The position numbers were made by a program, and so were the translations under genes. From contig CAZKBQ010000018.1 of the NCBI GenBank assembly GCA_964550855.1, positions 12,295-76,294 on the forward strand: a stretch of 64,000 nucleotides of DNA, written 5' to 3'. Shown here in pieces: positions 25,720 through 35,202 of the stretch (positions are counted from its first letter, which is position 1; each line of letters starts with the position of its first letter). The notes beneath the pieces are model-generated. The model was given only the letters and a program-made list of their open reading frames with translations. It searched no databases and had not been told where the DNA came from. The stretch is from JAGOBP01 sp964550855. Its GTDB lineage: Bacteria; Chloroflexota; Anaerolineae; Fen-1058.

Positions 25720-27771
25720 ATGAAGAACGCTTACGAAATCGCCGAGCCGGATTTTGATCTGAGCCCGCACACCGGCATGACGCGCCGGCACTACATCGAT
25801 CTTGCCAAATATCTGCTGACTCGCGCGTTTACCCACGTCCCGTCGCCGGACACCCCGTTGTCATTTCCCGTCGTGCCGGGCAAGACCTATCCGCAGCCGA
25901 ATGATCCGCCGTGGCGACATCGGTCGCTGGAATTCGAGGCGCTGGAACGGACGCTGACGCTGGCCGGCCCGCTGATGCACGTGGAACCTGAAGCCAGCAT
26001 CAACGGCTTCAACCTGCGTGAGTATTACTGCCGCCACCTGTACAACGCCCTCACGCCCGGCCACGCCAACTCGCTGCCCTTGCCGGAAGATTTGCCCGAC
26101 GCGACGTATCAGTTTACGTGCGAGTTTGGCGGGCTGTTCAAGACGCTGCTGCTGCTACCGGATGTCCTGTGGCCGCACTTCACGCCGCAGCAGAAAGACG
26201 AGATGGCGGTTACGATCTCGAAGTGGGCCCACCACCGCACCACGCAGAACAACTGGCGCATCTTCAACATCGTCACGCTGTCGTTCTTGAAGAAGCACGG
26301 CTACGCCATCGACGACGACCTGTTGAAGAGTCATCTCCTGTGGGTGGCCTCATATCATTCGGGGGACGGCTGGTACCTGGAGCAGACGTACAACTATTAC
26401 ACCATCAGCCTCTTCGTCGTGTACGGCACGATCTGGAACCGGACGTTCGGCGACGAACACTATCCCGACATCGCCGCCGCCATCGAAAAATCCGCGCAGG
26501 AACTGATGAAGACCTACACCCGCTTCTTTGCCCGCGACGGCTACATCAACATGTGGGCGCGCAGCATCTGTTATCGCACGTGGATTTCGGGCGGCTTCCC
26601 CATCTCGTTCATGCTGAAAAGCGCACCCCCGATCGATCCCGGCTGGGCCCGACGGCTGTGCTCCGGCTCGCTGCTGCAGTTTGTCACACGCGAGGAATTT
26701 TACGAGAACGACATCCCCAGTCTGGGCTTCTACGGACACCGCGAATTTGTGCTGCAAAACTACAGCTGTCCGGCCAGTCCGTTTCTGATGTTCCTGCCGT
26801 TCGTGTGTCTGGCCCTGCCCGCCGATTCGCCTTTCTGGACGGCGCGCGAAAACGATGGCCTGTGGGAAACGCTCGGCGCTCGCTCCGAGCGGGTGATCCT
26901 CGACAAGCCGGGGCTGACGCTGGTCAATCACGGCACGACCGGCACATCAGAGATCGTCCCCGGCAAGACCTACTACGCTGATCAAAACTATTCCAAGCTG
27001 GCATTCAATACGCATTTCCCGTGGGAAGATCACGATCCGCGCGGCGGCACGGCGATGGAGTACAGTTTTCGCAGCCTCGATCCGCGCGACCTGCGCGGCG
27101 ACGACATCAACTTCTATCTCACCGGTCACGCGCTGCGCAACGATGCCGATCGGCATGCCTATACCACTTCGCAGAGCATGCTCTACAACGGCGTGCGCGG
27201 CGACGTGCTGTACCGGCAGGCCATCATGCGCCAGCCGCCCAACAACGGCGTCGGCTACATCATCGATCTGGCTGAGATCACCATTCCCGGCGGCGTCATC
27301 CGCGTCGATCGATCCCGCCTGGCCTTTGAGCACGAACTGACGCTGGGGCACTTCGGCCTGCCGCACCTCGGCGGTCAACCGGCCAGCGTACGTCGCTTTG
27401 AAGATGACACGCGAAAAGCGCTCACCGCTGCCATTCCCGGCCGGCAAGTGGCGCTGATCGCCTATCGCGGCTGGGACGGCATCGACAGCCGTGTGCATGT
27501 CGGCTGCAACGCCGAAGCAGATGAAAGCACCATACTGTACGCTCACAAGAAACGCACGACGAAGAATCCGGCCATGGAGTTGATGATCGTCGTCATGCGG
27601 CACAAGACCGATGACGCGCCCTGGAGCGAAGAGGAGTTGTCGCCCATCAAGGCGATCGAGCTCAGGGACATCACGCCGAGCTATTCACCGTTGGGGGCCA
27701 CGATTACGCTGTGGAACGATCAGACGTACGTGATCGATTTCGTGGACATCGACGGCGAGCGGGCGTGTTGA
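25720..27771 (+). CDS. DUF2264-domain protein (possible polysaccharide-active enzyme)
   Basis: 683 aa from an ATG preceded by AGGGAGA; no signal peptide. The N-terminal two thirds show the DUF2264 pattern: NNWRIFNIVTLSFLKKHG, YHSGDGWYLEQTYNYYTISLFV, FARDGYINMWARSICYRTWI. The C-terminal third is beta-rich. The fold is an (alpha/alpha) barrel as in several glycoside hydrolases and polysaccharide lyases, and DUF2264 proteins have been tied to uronic-acid-type glycan breakdown; the exact reaction is uncertain. The tail DIDGERAC is repeated at 35.2 kb. No sugar transport genes adjoin it. Confidence 0.8.
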   Translation: MKNAYEIAEPDFDLSPHTGMTRRHYIDLAKYLLTRAFTHVPSPDTPLSFPVVPGKTYPQPNDPPWRHRSLEFEALERTLTLAGPLMHVEPEASINGFNLREYYCRHLYNALTPGHANSLPLPEDLPDATYQFTCEFGGLFKTLLLLPDVLWPHFTPQQKDEMAVTISKWAHHRTTQNNWRIFNIVTLSFLKKHGYAIDDDLLKSHLLWVASYHSGDGWYLEQTYNYYTISLFVVYGTIWNRTFGDEHYPDIAAAIEKSAQELMKTYTRFFARDGYINMWARSICYRTWISGGFPISFMLKSAPPIDPGWARRLCSGSLLQFVTREEFYENDIPSLGFYGHREFVLQNYSCPASPFLMFLPFVCLALPADSPFWTARENDGLWETLGARSERVILDKPGLTLVNHGTTGTSEIVPGKTYYADQNYSKLAFNTHFPWEDHDPRGGTAMEYSFRSLDPRDLRGDDINFYLTGHALRNDADRHAYTTSQSMLYNGVRGDVLYRQAIMRQPPNNGVGYIIDLAEITIPGGVIRVDRSRLAFEHELTLGHFGLPHLGGQPASVRRFEDDTRKALTAAIPGRQVALIAYRGWDGIDSRVHVGCNAEADESTILYAHKKRTTKNPAMELMIVVMRHKTDDAPWSEEELSPIKAIELRDITPSYSPLGATITLWNDQTYVIDFVDIDGERAC

Positions 27772-27778
27772 ATCGGGC

Positions 27779-27955
27779 CGCGCTACGAGCTTCACGCCCG
27801 CCACCGCTTCTTCCAGCCGCTGCTGCGTGAGCGAGCGCACGACGCGCCAGCGTGGCGCTACCCCCGCCAATGGCTTGCACACTCTCGATGGTCTGATCGA
27901 CCACGCGGCGGCGCAGGACTTCTTTCACCACTTCGAGTTCGGGCAGTTCGGGCAT
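27779..27955 (-). pseudogene. mutM: mutM (fpg) 5' remnant, frameshifted and truncated
   Basis: The minus strand begins MPELPELEVVKEVLRRRVVD, the exact N-terminus of formamidopyrimidine-DNA glycosylase, with the catalytic Pro2 and Glu3. After about 33 residues the similarity jumps frame to APRWRVVRSLTQQRLEE and AVAGVKLVAR, matching the next Fpg strand, and stops at the DUF2264 stop codon. About 220 residues, including the H2TH and zinc finger, are absent. It is therefore a dead fragment of a base-excision repair gene. Confidence 0.75.
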
Positions 27956-27981
27956 GCGGGGAGTATACACCATCATGAAAC

Positions 27982-28042
27982 AGAAACCGGGTTTCTCTGT
28001 GCCCGACTGCGTAACCGGTCGAGATGGAGAAACCCGGTTTCT
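27982..28042. repeat. inverted repeat AGAAACCGGGTTTCTC
   Basis: Sixteen-bp arms, AGAAACCGGGTTTCTC (27982-27997) and its exact complement (28027-28042), 29 bases apart. Each arm is itself near-palindromic. It follows the 3' end of the leftward macroglobulin gene and may act as a terminator. The AGAAACC/GGTTTCT unit is a familiar dispersed repeat in Chloroflexota and cyanobacteria. Confidence 0.7.
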
Positions 28043-28055
28043 ACGAGTTTGCCTT

Positions 28056-31000
28056 CTACTCCGTCACGATCAACACCAGCGGCGGCACTTCACCCGCGTG
28101 ATCAGGATTGTAGTAGTCATACGCCGCGCTGGCCGGCGTCTGCACGCTGAGCGGATACTTGGCCTTCAGGCGATAACTGAAGTCCAACGCTTCTGTACCG
28201 CTCAAGTTCGTGACGTAGACGATGACCTGCCGCCCGGTGAGTTCATACCGTTCGATGCGGGCACCCGCATAATCGGCCGGTAGATCGCGGTAGTGCGCCA
28301 CCAGCCGATCGAGGTCTTCGCTCTGCACGGCGAAGCCCGGCGGCACACCCAGATCGATCAGCGCGGAATCGACGCGTGCGTTCGGATCGTTCAGGCGCAC
28401 ATCGACGTTCACCGTCACATTGTCGTTCATCTGCAACTGCGTGCGATCGTACTTCACACCGATCGACATCGCCTCGCCTCGATCGCTGCCGCGCGACACG
28501 GCACTCCACGGCAGATAGTAGTTGGCGGCGATCTGGTACATCAAATTGCCTTCGCCCTGCGCCGCGATCTCGATCGTGTGATCGCTTCCCGGCGTGAGGT
28601 CGTTGAACGTCACGGCCTGCACCACGTCGAAGTTTTCCGGCGTCACCTTCACGCTGCGCGCGGCGCTGCCGTCGAGTTTGATCGCGATCGCGGCGTTGAC
28701 GTTCTCGCTGCCGACGCGCAGGCTTTGCAGCAGCGCCTTCAGCGCGAGGATCGTCGTCTGCGTGGTGTACCACGTGCCGGACGCATCCTTCGCTTTGATC
28801 AACGCCGTCAGGCCGCCGTTCGCCACGTCGGGCTGCGACTCGGCGCGCAGCAGGGCCAGCGTCACCAGCGCTGTCGTCTCGATGCTGCCCGTCTCGCCCT
28901 GACTGCCCATGAACGTGGCGATGTTGCTGGGCCACGTCACGGCGTTGTCCTTCTTCACGCTCATTTCAGCCAGACGATTCAACACTTCTTGTGTATCCGC
29001 ACTCAACGTGAATGGCTTATCAGGGCCACTGGCCGATCGATCAGCCGCAACGAGCGCGTTCGCCACCAGCGCGACGACATACGCATCGTCGGCTTCACCG
29101 AGATGTTCGCGCACGTAAGCCAGGCCACGCTGCGCCCGTGGGTCGTTGCCGAAACCCGCATCCATCAAACTCCACACGATGTAAGCCGTCACGGGCAGAC
29201 GATTGTTCTTCAGATTACTCCACGAACTTTCATGCACGAGGCCGCGATCGTTTTCCCACGAACCGTCCGACTGCTGCTGGCTCAACAACCATTCGGCGGC
29301 GCGCTGGATCAACGCCGGATCGACATCGTGCACGCGGCGCATGTCGCTGAACTCTTGCAAGCCGTAGGCCGTCAACATCCGATCGGCTGGTGCACGCCCG
29401 AAGAGTGAGAAGCCGCCGCCGGGCACTTCAAACGTGGTCAAGCGTTGATAGCCCAGGTTGATGTATTCCTCGGCCTTCAGCTGCACTTCGGGCGAAGCCT
29501 GCTTGGTCTGCTGCAGATAATCGAGCACCAACGCATTCGGATAAGCCGACGACGATGTTTGCTCGAAGCAGCCGTTGGGCATGCGCAGGATGCTGTCCAG
29601 TCCTTCCACCACCTGGCTCACGATGCCGGGATAAATCTTGACGGTGATCGCCTGCGTGCCCGGAATCGCTTGCGCGGGGATGCTGACCGTGCGCTGGATC
29701 GTGGCGTTGCTCTCCAACCGATCGGACTGCGCCGCCGACTGCGCTTTGCCGTTGGGCAGCACGCGCACCATCTTCTGGATCGCATCCGACAACTGTGAGC
29801 CATACGCGGTGACTTTGAACGGCTGCAGGCCGAACAATTTGGCGCGCACGCGGAAGTACACCACGCTCACGTCGTTGCCCGCAATCTCGATCGCTTTGCT
29901 CGGCTCGTCGAGCAGCTCGTACCAATCGGCTTGAGCGAGTTCCAACCGCACCGTCTGCTTGTCGGGCAGATAGTTAAACACGCCGATCGGCACGGCGATC
30001 TCATCGCCCACCGTCAAGGCCACCGGCAGATCGAGATCGACGAAGAAATCCTGGAAGACGCGCAGGCCGCTCGTCGTGCTACCGATGCGCCCGTCACGCG
30101 TGGAAGCGAGCGCCGTCACGCGCCACGTGGTGATGCTGTCCGCAATCGGCACATCGACCTTGAGCTGGCCGTTTTGATCCGTCACCGCATTGGGCAGCCA
30201 CAACATCGTTTCCGGGAAGTATTGACGCAGGCGCGGTTCTTCCGCGGCCGAACCTTGCTTCGCACTGGCCTGTCGTTCCATCGCTTGCTGTGGCGCAGCA
30301 GTAGGCTGCGCCGCCGGCGCCATCATCAGCGGCGAAGGCGTTGTCGCTGCGGCGCAGCCCGACGAAACAATCAGCGCGAACACCAACCCCAACAGCAGCA
30401 CTTGCGTGCCACAGCCGCCGGTGATCTCGCTGAACAGCAGCATGAAATACATCACGACCATCAGGGCCAGACCGATCAACGCAAGTAGTTCAAAATCGAA
30501 ACTGAAGCTGAACGATCGAGCCTGCACGAAGCCGATGAGGATCAACAGACCCACGTTAGCCGCCATCAACCCGATGGCGCGGCGGAAGGCTTTGTCTTTG
30601 CGCTTGGCCGCTAACGAGATCATGACGAGGAATCCGATGACCAGCGTCGCGCCGAGGCCAATGAGAATCAGCCAGTACAGTTCGTACATTCGCGAGCCGC
30701 TCATCATGAACAAGCCGATGATCAGGAAGATCACCAGCAGGAAACTGAAGCCCAGCCGCTTGCGGCGATGCAGCGACACGCCGCCGTACCACACCACCGC
30801 GCCCGATATGATGACGGACAAAACGCTCAGCAAGTTGCTCAGGCCGCCGAAGTACGCGCCCTGCCGCATGCGCAAATCGCGGCTCACTTCATCGTGCGTG
30901 TTTGAATTCAGGCTTAAATTAGCCGGTGCAGAGACGGCTTGCGCCAGTGCAGCGCGCGCCGCCACATCCTGCGCGTTCCGCAACGCGATTTCTTTGGCAG

Positions 31001-32864
31001 GCTCGGCCATCGAGCGCGTCAAACTGAAGCCGTGCAGATCGTATTTGGGTTGGAGGAGTTCCTGTTCCAGCAAGAAGTACAATCGCGCAAAACCGGGATC
31101 CTGCTCGGCCAGCGCAAAGACCGATTCGTCGACGATGGCGAGACCCAACGCGGCTTGCGTGCCTGCACCCTGTTGATCTTTAACGGCAATATCGAGCTGC
31201 GCCTGATCGCCGGGGCGGTATACATCCTTATCGGGATTCAGCGCCACGCCGAGTTCAGTCGCATCGTCGACGAGGATCAAGCGCGTGTCACGCACGATCT
31301 GCCCGTCGCGCGTGATGCGATAAGCGTGAACTTCCAGCGTGCCGTCGAGATCGGGCGTCAGATCGATCGCCACTTGCGCGCGGCCTTCCGTAAACGGCAC
31401 GGCGCGCGTGCTGGCCGTCTGCCCGTTGCGCACGAGGTCGAGATAGAACGTGCCCTGCTCGCCGGTGCTGAACACCGTCACGCTCATCGTCTCCCCCACG
31501 CGATAGATCGGTTTATCCGTGCGCAGCAAGATGCTGTCGCTCGTAGGCCGAGTGTCAAAGGAAAAGTCGCTAGCGGCTCGTGCCCCATTAGCGGCCTGAG
31601 CTTCAATGCGCACGGATTGCGGTGTTTTCTTCGGCGTGACGCGCACCTCACCCAAGCCATATGCATCGGTGTGAACTTGCTGCGCTGGACCAGCGCCAGC
31701 GGCGTACACGGTAAGATCAGTTGCCAACGGCGTGCCGTCGGGCGCACTGGTCAACACGTAGATCACATTCTCGAAACCCCACTGCAATTTGCCGCCTTCG
31801 GGAATGGCGCGAATAACGATGGGGCTGGCCGTGACGGGCAGCGAGAGATTCGTCACTTCGGTGTGCTGCGCCTGATCGATCACGCTGGCTTGCACGTAGA
31901 AGCGGCCCTGCCCGTTTTCGAGATCGCTGCCCGCGATGTACTTGGGCAGATCGAACGAGAATTCAAAATTGCCATCGGCGGTCGTTTCGCCAGTGAGCGT
32001 GATCACGCTGGTGCGTTCCACATCAAACGTGTAACCTTCGATCTTCACTTGACCCTGACTGACAGGCTTGCCGAAGAAGTAATTGGCCCTCAGCGTGCCG
32101 CGCACCGTCTCGCCGGGCTGGTAATACGTCCGATCGGTCTTCAGATCGATCGCGAACTTGGGCAGCACGTAATACTTCACTTCCACAGTCTTCTCGGACA
32201 ATGTGTCACCCAATTGCGCCGTGATCTTGTACAGGCCGGTGTTCACTTCGTTGGCGAGTTGGAAATCCGTGGAGGCCACGCCGAAGTCCGACGCGGTCAA
32301 CGTCTGGCGAAAGACGCGATTGCCCTTGCCGTCGGCGATGCTGATCTCGATCGGCTGTTGGGCCGCCGCCGAATGATCGGCTGTGCTGAGCGCCAGCGCG
32401 CGCAGATGGATCGTCTGGCCGGGTTGATAGATCGGCTTGTCGGTGGTCAGCAGGATGCGATAATCGCGCTTGATCACGATCGGCGGTTTCGTTTGATGCG
32501 TGCCGCGATCGGATCGCGTTTCGACAATCAACTGTTGATTGGGTGCGGCGTCTTTCGGCACAATGAAAGAAACGTTGAGATTGCCATCCCGATCGGTTCT
32601 GCCCGAAAACACCGGCACGGCCTCTTGATCAGGCGCCTGCAGCGAGACCGTCACAGCGGCATCCGGCAGCGGTTGTGAAGAGTTGTGATCGCGCACGAGG
32701 ACGCGAAAGGCGGCGGGCGCGCCGGGGGCAAATCGGCTTTCGCCGACGACGAGGGTATCGGGCGGCGCGGCAGCGGTGGGCAAAGCTTCAAAATACAACG
32801 TGACGAGGGCGAGCAGGATTGCCGCAGCGATCAGCAATCCCTTGAACATCTTCGAGCGGGACAT
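28056..32864 (-). CDS. alpha-2-macroglobulin-like protein with internal six-helix membrane block
   Basis: 1602 aa from an ATG with AAGGAGGA upstream. N-terminal signal/anchor (about 6-24), then MG-type beta domains (35-560, including TTDKPIYQPGQTIHLRALAL) typical of bacterial alpha-2-macroglobulins. Residues about 680-835 hold six hydrophobic helices, ending in a lipobox-like IVSSGC. The second half carries the A2M domain, the thioester PNGCFEQ (Cys about 1099), the alpha/alpha thioester domain and a receptor-binding-like C-terminus. Bacterial A2Ms trap attacking proteases at the cell surface. A multi-helix block between the two halves is unusual. No pbpC neighbour is present. Confidence 0.88.
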   Translation of the reverse strand: MSRSKMFKGLLIAAAILLALVTLYFEALPTAAAPPDTLVVGESRFAPGAPAAFRVLVRDHNSSQPLPDAAVTVSLQAPDQEAVPVFSGRTDRDGNLNVSFIVPKDAAPNQQLIVETRSDRGTHQTKPPIVIKRDYRILLTTDKPIYQPGQTIHLRALALSTADHSAAAQQPIEISIADGKGNRVFRQTLTASDFGVASTDFQLANEVNTGLYKITAQLGDTLSEKTVEVKYYVLPKFAIDLKTDRTYYQPGETVRGTLRANYFFGKPVSQGQVKIEGYTFDVERTSVITLTGETTADGNFEFSFDLPKYIAGSDLENGQGRFYVQASVIDQAQHTEVTNLSLPVTASPIVIRAIPEGGKLQWGFENVIYVLTSAPDGTPLATDLTVYAAGAGPAQQVHTDAYGLGEVRVTPKKTPQSVRIEAQAANGARAASDFSFDTRPTSDSILLRTDKPIYRVGETMSVTVFSTGEQGTFYLDLVRNGQTASTRAVPFTEGRAQVAIDLTPDLDGTLEVHAYRITRDGQIVRDTRLILVDDATELGVALNPDKDVYRPGDQAQLDIAVKDQQGAGTQAALGLAIVDESVFALAEQDPGFARLYFLLEQELLQPKYDLHGFSLTRSMAEPAKEIALRNAQDVAARAALAQAVSAPANLSLNSNTHDEVSRDLRMRQGAYFGGLSNLLSVLSVIISGAVVWYGGVSLHRRKRLGFSFLLVIFLIIGLFMMSGSRMYELYWLILIGLGATLVIGFLVMISLAAKRKDKAFRRAIGLMAANVGLLILIGFVQARSFSFSFDFELLALIGLALMVVMYFMLLFSEITGGCGTQVLLLGLVFALIVSSGCAAATTPSPLMMAPAAQPTAAPQQAMERQASAKQGSAAEEPRLRQYFPETMLWLPNAVTDQNGQLKVDVPIADSITTWRVTALASTRDGRIGSTTSGLRVFQDFFVDLDLPVALTVGDEIAVPIGVFNYLPDKQTVRLELAQADWYELLDEPSKAIEIAGNDVSVVYFRVRAKLFGLQPFKVTAYGSQLSDAIQKMVRVLPNGKAQSAAQSDRLESNATIQRTVSIPAQAIPGTQAITVKIYPGIVSQVVEGLDSILRMPNGCFEQTSSSAYPNALVLDYLQQTKQASPEVQLKAEEYINLGYQRLTTFEVPGGGFSLFGRAPADRMLTAYGLQEFSDMRRVHDVDPALIQRAAEWLLSQQQSDGSWENDRGLVHESSWSNLKNNRLPVTAYIVWSLMDAGFGNDPRAQRGLAYVREHLGEADDAYVVALVANALVAADRSASGPDKPFTLSADTQEVLNRLAEMSVKKDNAVTWPSNIATFMGSQGETGSIETTALVTLALLRAESQPDVANGGLTALIKAKDASGTWYTTQTTILALKALLQSLRVGSENVNAAIAIKLDGSAARSVKVTPENFDVVQAVTFNDLTPGSDHTIEIAAQGEGNLMYQIAANYYLPWSAVSRGSDRGEAMSIGVKYDRTQLQMNDNVTVNVDVRLNDPNARVDSALIDLGVPPGFAVQSEDLDRLVAHYRDLPADYAGARIERYELTGRQVIVYVTNLSGTEALDFSYRLKAKYPLSVQTPASAAYDYYNPDHAGEVPPLVLIVTE

Positions 32865-32947
32865 GGCGCTTCCTCCTTGTTCAATGTGCGGGCGATCTGC
32901 TTTTACGACGCAGGCCGCTTGAGCAAGGTTCCGCAAAGCCACGTAAC

Positions 32948-33039
32948 CCGCCATCGAATGAATTCGATGGCGGATAAGAGAAATGTGTTGAAACACATTT
33001 TAAGGTGTTTTCGCTATCAGCGGCGAATGAATTCGCCGC
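32948..33039. repeat. three tandem perfect hairpins, each with a GA loop
   Basis: CCGCCATCGAAT/ATTCGATGGCGG (32948-32973), AAATGTGTT/AACACATTT (32981-33000) and GCGGCGAAT/ATTCGCCGC (33020-33039). All have stems of 9-12 bp closed by the same two-base centre GA. They lie between the divergent macroglobulin and DNRLRE genes. Confidence 0.8.
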
Positions 33040-33235
33040 GCCGGTCGGGCGCGCCCGGCCCGACATCGACCGTCACCCTCGCCCACGCGGTCACGGTGAC
33101 GACCGTCAACCCGCAATTGATCAGCCACACCGCCGTCATCGCCAGAGAATCGATCGGGCTGTTGGAGCGCCGCGCAACGATCATCGTCAACGGGCACACA
33201 GCCTGCGGGCCGTCGATCAGGAAATGATCGGCGGC
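33017..33235 (-). other. possible gene remnant or small membrane ORF
   Basis: On the minus strand an open stretch reads LYRYAADHFLIDGPQAVCP, then TMIVARRSNSPIDSLAMTAVW and a hydrophobic VTVTAW segment, ending GEFIRR inside the third GA hairpin. It looks protein-like but has only a GTG or late ATG as start, no ribosome site, and an in-frame stop just upstream. Could be a 3' fragment of a lost membrane-protein gene, or chance. Confidence 0.25.
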
Positions 33236-33317
33236 ATAGCGATAAAGTGCAGCCCGTTAGTCCCGGTTTTGTCTATGTTCAATGACAACCCCGTATCAAT
33301 CCACCGAGTGGCCCTAA

Positions 33318-33351
33318 TGTGCCATTGTCCAGCCGTCATGACGATGGCACA
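33318..33351. repeat. hairpin just upstream of the DNRLRE gene
   Basis: TGTGCCATTGTC (33318-33329) pairs with GACGATGGCACA (33340-33351), one mismatch in twelve. It ends about 33 bases before the ATG and could affect the leader. The 33040-33317 stretch otherwise holds nothing on the plus strand that I recognise. Confidence 0.45.
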
Positions 33352-33384
33352 GTAGGGGACAGCCTGAAGTTGGCGGAGGCCAAG

Positions 33385-35190
33385 ATGCGCATCAAATATC
33401 TACTCATACTTTTTGTCGGGCCGCTCATTGGCCTGATGGTTGCCTCGACGCTCCACCCCGCCGGCGCTACTCCGCAAGCTGCGCGCCCGCGCCGCGTAAA
33501 TATCCCTTACTTTTCCGGCGCAGTGAACGAAAGCCAGTCGGCCATCTTCTGGTTCGGCGTGAACGAATGGTATCAACACATTCCCGGCCGCAACTACGTG
33601 GATGTGCGTATCGCCTATTCGCCGGCGGGCCTGTATTGGCGGGCGACGGGCATCGATTACTACCTGTGGTACAAGGCAAACGCGACGCCGGGCGACGATC
33701 TCACGCGCTACGATGCGCTGGCGCTCTACATCGATACCGGACACGATCGTGCCGCTTCACCCCAGCCCGATGATTACTTCTTCCTTGTCGGCCTGCACGG
33801 CGATACCGGGCCTGATACGCCGCAGTACCGGCGGCAGGCGCGCGGCACCGGTTCCGGTTGGAACACAAGTTGGACTGGAACGTGGTCCGATTATTCCGGC
33901 TGGCAGTGGAGCGATAACGGGCCAAACGACAACAGCGGCAACATCGATTATGGCTGGGTCATGGGCGGCACGATCCCGTGGTCGACGTTTGGCCTATCGG
34001 GTCCGCCGGCTAATGGCACGGTCTGGGGCTTCGGCGTACTGCAATACGATCAAGATCAATCCATCGGCGCGCCGCTGCAAGAGACCTGGCCCGAGACATT
34101 CAGCCCCAATCAACCCAACACCTGGGGCGAATTGCATTTTGGCCCGGCGAGTTACACGCCGCAGCCGGCTGTGCCGCGCGGCAGCACCCTGATCCGTGCG
34201 GCCACCCCGCTCGATAACACGGTGGAAGATGCGTGGATGGGCGGTGGCGGCTGGTGCCAGGCCGGGCACGAAGGACACAGCGAAGACAATCACGGCAACG
34301 ACGAGCAGCTGTTTGTCGGCTCCGAGATTCAGCCCACGCATTTTCCCTGCTACAATAAATCGTACCTGCGCTTCTCATTGGCGAGCGTGCCCGCGAACAA
34401 AGTCATCATCTCCGCCACGCTCACGCTGCACCACTGGGGCAACGCCAATCCCGACATGCACACCGATTCCTACGTGTGGCTCTTCAGCGTGACCGATCCG
34501 TGGAATGAGCTGACCATTCACTGGAATAATGCACCGCTGGCTCAGGAGAATTTCTCCATGCAGCGCATTCCGCAAGTGTCGGTCTTTCCGGGCTGGCCGG
34601 GCATCCCCTACACCTGGGAGGCGACGCAAGCCGTCGCCGAAGCGTATGCCAGCGGGCAGCCGGTGAGCTTCGCGATCTACGATTCGACCACCGGCCAGGA
34701 CTCGAGCAAATACTTCACCGCCTCCGAATCCGGCCTCTACGACGATCCCTCGTACTGGAATTGGAATATCGCGAGCCGCCCTCGCCTTGATATTGTGTGG
34801 GGTGACGCCGTAGCGACCTTGAACAAGCGCGCCGCGCCAACCAGCGTGGCGCAGGCCGATCGGATCACCTATACCCTCAGCCTGCTCGGCGCCGGGCAAA
34901 CGCTGGCGCTCACCGATACATTGCCTGCGGCGTTGAGTCATCCCTCGACGCTGACGGCGACGTTCGGAACGCCGCAATACAACACCGCGACGCGACAACT
35001 CACCTGGAGCGCCGCGCCCGCCGTCGGCCAGCCTGTAACGATCACGTATGCCGTAACCGCCACCGCACACGGCCCGCTGGCGATCGGCAACACGGCGACG
35101 CTCAGCATTCCCGGCAGTCCACCGAGCACCGCCACAGCCTGGGTCATCGTGGACGGCCATGCAATGTGGCTGCCGTTGATCAGATGGTAA
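33385..35190 (+). CDS. secreted DNRLRE and DUF11 domain protein
   Basis: 601 aa with GGAGG before the ATG and a clear signal peptide (RIKYLLILFVGPLIGLMVAS...AGA). Residues about 35-255 form a beta-rich N-terminal domain, 270-470 a DNRLRE domain (SYLRFSLASVPANKVIISA, HWNNAP, YTWEATQAVAEAY), and 480-590 a DUF11 repeat (ITYTLSLLGAGQTLALTDTLP). The C-terminus is WLPLIRW, a short LPL(I/V)-R type ending that I recall from many secreted Chloroflexota proteins. Likely an extracellular carbohydrate-binding or adhesive surface protein; no catalytic motif seen. Confidence 0.8.
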   Translation: MRIKYLLILFVGPLIGLMVASTLHPAGATPQAARPRRVNIPYFSGAVNESQSAIFWFGVNEWYQHIPGRNYVDVRIAYSPAGLYWRATGIDYYLWYKANATPGDDLTRYDALALYIDTGHDRAASPQPDDYFFLVGLHGDTGPDTPQYRRQARGTGSGWNTSWTGTWSDYSGWQWSDNGPNDNSGNIDYGWVMGGTIPWSTFGLSGPPANGTVWGFGVLQYDQDQSIGAPLQETWPETFSPNQPNTWGELHFGPASYTPQPAVPRGSTLIRAATPLDNTVEDAWMGGGGWCQAGHEGHSEDNHGNDEQLFVGSEIQPTHFPCYNKSYLRFSLASVPANKVIISATLTLHHWGNANPDMHTDSYVWLFSVTDPWNELTIHWNNAPLAQENFSMQRIPQVSVFPGWPGIPYTWEATQAVAEAYASGQPVSFAIYDSTTGQDSSKYFTASESGLYDDPSYWNWNIASRPRLDIVWGDAVATLNKRAAPTSVAQADRITYTLSLLGAGQTLALTDTLPAALSHPSTLTATFGTPQYNTATRQLTWSAAPAVGQPVTITYAVTATAHGPLAIGNTATLSIPGSPPSTATAWVIVDGHAMWLPLIRW

Positions 35191-35202
35191 GCGGTGATTG
35201 GC

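Noticed and set aside
30939..32678. 579-codon plus-strand frame opposite the macroglobulin gene
   Set aside because: No recognisable protein features; antisense of MG domains.
32948..33039. Possible CRISPR array
   Set aside because: Repeats are palindromes with different arm sequences and no spacers of constant length; no cas genes.
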